From DASUFP01 sp036274495 (GTDB taxonomy: Bacteria; Bacteroidota; Bacteroidia; AKYH767-A; OLB10), in the NCBI GenBank assembly GCA_036274495.1, contig DASUFP010000080.1, positions 32,277-96,276 of the forward strand: DNA of 64,000 nucleotides, given 5' to 3'. The translations under genes and the position numbers were made by a program. Shown in pieces: positions 62,268 through 64,000 of the stretch. The notes under the pieces were generated by a model, which was not told where the DNA came from, did not search any database, and worked only from the letters and a program-made list of their open reading frames with translations. How positions within the stretch are numbered: the first letter of the stretch is position 1; every line of letters starts with the position of its first letter.

Positions 62268-62824
62268 TATTCAACCACTCTTGCCAGCTGTACTTCGCAA
62301 TTGATCCAGACTTCTTCGCTTACCAGCAGTCCTCCTGTTTCGAGAGGAGCATTCCAGTTAAGTCCCCAGTCCTTGCGGTTTATTTTCCCTGAAATGGAAA
62401 AGGCGGCTTTGTGATTACCCCAGGGGTCTTTCATGATACCTGTATATTCAACATCCAGTTTAATTCTGTTTTTTATGCCTTTAATAGTAAGGTCCCCGTG
62501 CAGAATATATTTGTTTTTGTCGGACGTTGTTTCGTAGGTATTAGCGACAAAATTAATCTCCTTAAACTGCTCAACATCAAAGAAGTCGGGTCCCTTTAAG
62601 TGGCCATCGCGGTTTGCGTCATTGGTATTTACTGACGCGGGATTGAGCCAGAAATCGATTTCTGCACTTAAAAAATCCTCATCAGTTGTGTAAATGCTGG
62701 CATCGTACTCGCTGAAGGTCCCTCTGACGTTGGATATCATCAGATGCTTGACTTTGAAGCCGATTTCGCTATGGGCGGCATCAATGGCCCATTTGGTTTT
62801 GGTTGTTGTTTCTTTTGTTTCCAT
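62267..62824 (-). CDS. YceI-like isoprenoid/lipid-binding protein
   Basis: This 185-residue protein has the YceI beta-barrel signatures (WAIDAAHSEIGFKVKHLMISNVRGTFSEYDA, HLKGPDFFDVEQFKEINFVAN, DWGLNWNAPLETGGLLVSEEV). There is no signal peptide, so it is probably cytoplasmic, unlike many YceI proteins. The family binds polyisoprenoids or ubiquinone-like lipids. It overlaps the OsmC-YjdI gene by 1 bp and precedes it in the operon, pointing to a shared role in lipid or quinone stress. Confidence 0.9.
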   Translation of the reverse strand: METKETTTKTKWAIDAAHSEIGFKVKHLMISNVRGTFSEYDASIYTTDEDFLSAEIDFWLNPASVNTNDANRDGHLKGPDFFDVEQFKEINFVANTYETTSDKNKYILHGDLTIKGIKNRIKLDVEYTGIMKDPWGNHKAAFSISGKINRKDWGLNWNAPLETGGLLVSEEVWINCEVQLARVVE

Positions 62825-63017
62825 GGTTGAATAGTAAAGTGTTTGAAAATAACAATCAAGGTAGCAAAAAGTTTAGCAAAATACGAATCAGCGCCGGGTC
62901 TTAAATTGACCGGATTGTATTTTACATTTTAAAAGGCTGAAAAATGGTGAATTTCAACAACTCAGACGCCGGATGATTATCAGGGCACAGTAATCAGCGA
63001 TTTAAATAATTCTCCTG

Positions 63018-63734
63018 TTATTTTTTACGAAAATATCCGTGAGAAAATTCGCCACCCGGTAAGGTGTATACTGTCTCAGGTTTATCTTTAAAAAACTGAT
63101 CACATGCATCTTTAACACCCGGATTGGAATCATAACCTTCAACTGTCACTCCTTCTATGTAATAATCCATCAGCAAACAAACTGCTCCCGGCGGCATCCG
63201 GTAATAGGTGTTTTCAAGTGCAAAAGTAATTAGTTTTGTATGCTGCTCACGATTGCCGCCTGAACCTAAATCGATGTGAATAAAAGAAATGGATTCCGGT
63301 AACTGTCTCGGTATCGTATTATAAATATCGCCTTCCACAATAATTGGTTGGTTGATTGACGGATGATCAAATTTTGATTTCAGCAAATTCAAAATAGGGT
63401 CTTTTAACCCTAACTGTTGATCAAACCTGTCGAAGAGAAACAGTTTCTTGTCGGAATTGTTTTTTTGCAAAATGTTGTTCAGCAATACAGCGCTTTGTCC
63501 TTCAAAACAACCCAGTTCAACTACATCCCCCGGTATTTGTTTTGACAGAACTTCGTTGAGCATAAAGAAAAAATTTATTTTTTGCAGTTCTGAAACCATA
63601 TTCAGCTGGTGACTGAACATAGGCTTTACAACAGCACGCATCCCCATCCGATACAAAACGCGGTTAATCCAGCGTTGGGCAGAAACCATTTTCCGGGTCT
63701 GCTTTGCGGTAAAATAAGAGTTATCAAAATTCAT
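63018..63734 (-). CDS. TylF/MycF-like SAM-dependent O-methyltransferase
   Basis: This 238-residue protein has a Rossmann methyltransferase core: the SAM motif VELGCFEGQSAVLLNNIL near residue 72, then FLFDRFDQQLGL, VEGDIYNTIPRQLP and FIHIDLGSGG, where metal-binding acidic residues are expected. This resembles TylF/MycF-type metal-dependent sugar O-methyltransferases. The C-terminus carries VCLLMDYYIEGVTVEGYDSNPGVKDACDQFF. A sugar or polyketide glycoside is the likely acceptor in the family, but no biosynthetic cluster is nearby. It may methylate a surface polysaccharide, which fits the polysaccharide genes elsewhere in the window, but that is only inference. Confidence 0.8.
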   Translation of the reverse strand: MNFDNSYFTAKQTRKMVSAQRWINRVLYRMGMRAVVKPMFSHQLNMVSELQKINFFFMLNEVLSKQIPGDVVELGCFEGQSAVLLNNILQKNNSDKKLFLFDRFDQQLGLKDPILNLLKSKFDHPSINQPIIVEGDIYNTIPRQLPESISFIHIDLGSGGNREQHTKLITFALENTYYRMPPGAVCLLMDYYIEGVTVEGYDSNPGVKDACDQFFKDKPETVYTLPGGEFSHGYFRKK

Positions 63735-64000
63735 TTCAGGTCTGCATTTACTATTTTTAAATTTAATGTTTAAAATGAATAAAATAACGCGCTAACTAAA
63801 ATATATGTAAATGCTTCACCTGATTTTATATTGGATTTATATAAAATAGTACTTTAATGATAAATCAGATCTTTTATTAAAACTACAACTGTTTATCATA
63901 CGCATTGAATGACGAATACTGCTTACTTGAAAATTAAGCTGAAAGCACGAGTTGCACTATCTGGATATCGGCTGCTGCCCAGTCGAGTTGCATTAATTGT
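63735..64000. other. AT-rich region at the right edge without a recognised gene
   Basis: This stretch lies upstream of the TylF-like gene, is rich in A and T, and continues past the window. It has no convincing ORF or repeat and no clear consensus promoter that I could find on either strand. Confidence 0.4.

Overview
The window is a contiguous chromosomal stretch of a member of the Bacteroidota, most likely a free-living environmental one. Evidence: a PorZ homologue and several proteins with type IX secretion (T9SS) C-terminal sorting domains; DUF4907, DUF3857, DUF2911 and MORN/YwqK-type proteins; SBBP beta-propellers; Bacteroidota-style promoter elements (TTTG or TTG, a 17-22 bp spacer, then TAnnTTTG), with perfect or near-perfect -7 boxes upstream of many genes; and almost no Shine-Dalgarno sequences. 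I see no rRNA, tRNA, CRISPR array, IS element or prophage.

Layout. 1-8162 (minus strand): a sulfated surface-polysaccharide locus. It runs cysC-cysD-cysN-cysQ (PAPS synthesis and PAP removal), a Wzx-type flippase, a sulfotransferase, a Wzy/ligase-type membrane protein and a GT4 glycosyltransferase cut by the window edge. 8163-11570 (plus): a hairpin-rich intergenic region, a complete aldehyde dehydrogenase, a NUMOD4/HNH-type protein and a half-length ALDH homologue without a catalytic domain. 11582-15997 (minus): the operon porZ-recO-DUF4907 lipoprotein-secreted protein. 16125-20804 (plus): a GT4 glycosyltransferase, an L-threonine dehydrogenase-type SDR, cysS and an M28/glutaminyl-cyclase lipoprotein. 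20801-22275 (minus): PPK2 and DUF502. 22577-26200 (plus): a T9SS-exported protein, then a 70-residue ORF overlapping an 845-residue fusion of AlkP-type phosphohydrolase, TPR and sulfotransferase.

26265-33112 (minus): a PurF-like protein, ACMSD, an antiquitin-type ALDH7, an aminomuconate-semialdehyde-type dehydrogenase and an HD hydrolase. ACMSD and the dehydrogenase belong to tryptophan (kynurenine) breakdown; ALDH7 belongs to lysine breakdown. Both routes meet at 2-oxoadipate. 33218-34486 (plus): a soluble cyclic-nucleotide-binding histidine kinase. 34492-41983 (minus): envelope proteins and a P-type ATPase. 42403-44529 (plus): a lipoprotein and an RsmF-type rRNA methylase. 44534-50766: a large SBBP T9SS cargo, an AlkA-type glycosylase, an RhlE-type helicase with a long leader and a fatty acid desaturase. 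51013-58191 (minus): an operon of a giant TPR/MORN protein and two DUF3857 transglutaminase-like proteins, one with an intact triad and one that has lost it. 58792-63734: DUF2911-TPR, another T9SS cargo, YceI with an OsmC/4Fe-4S fusion, and a TylF-like methyltransferase.

The points most worth following up are the AlkP-TPR-sulfotransferase fusion with its overlapping small ORF, the ALDH/NUMOD4/half-ALDH module, the paired live and dead transglutaminases behind the MORN giant, and the sulfation locus, whose PAPS could serve both sulfotransferases in this window.
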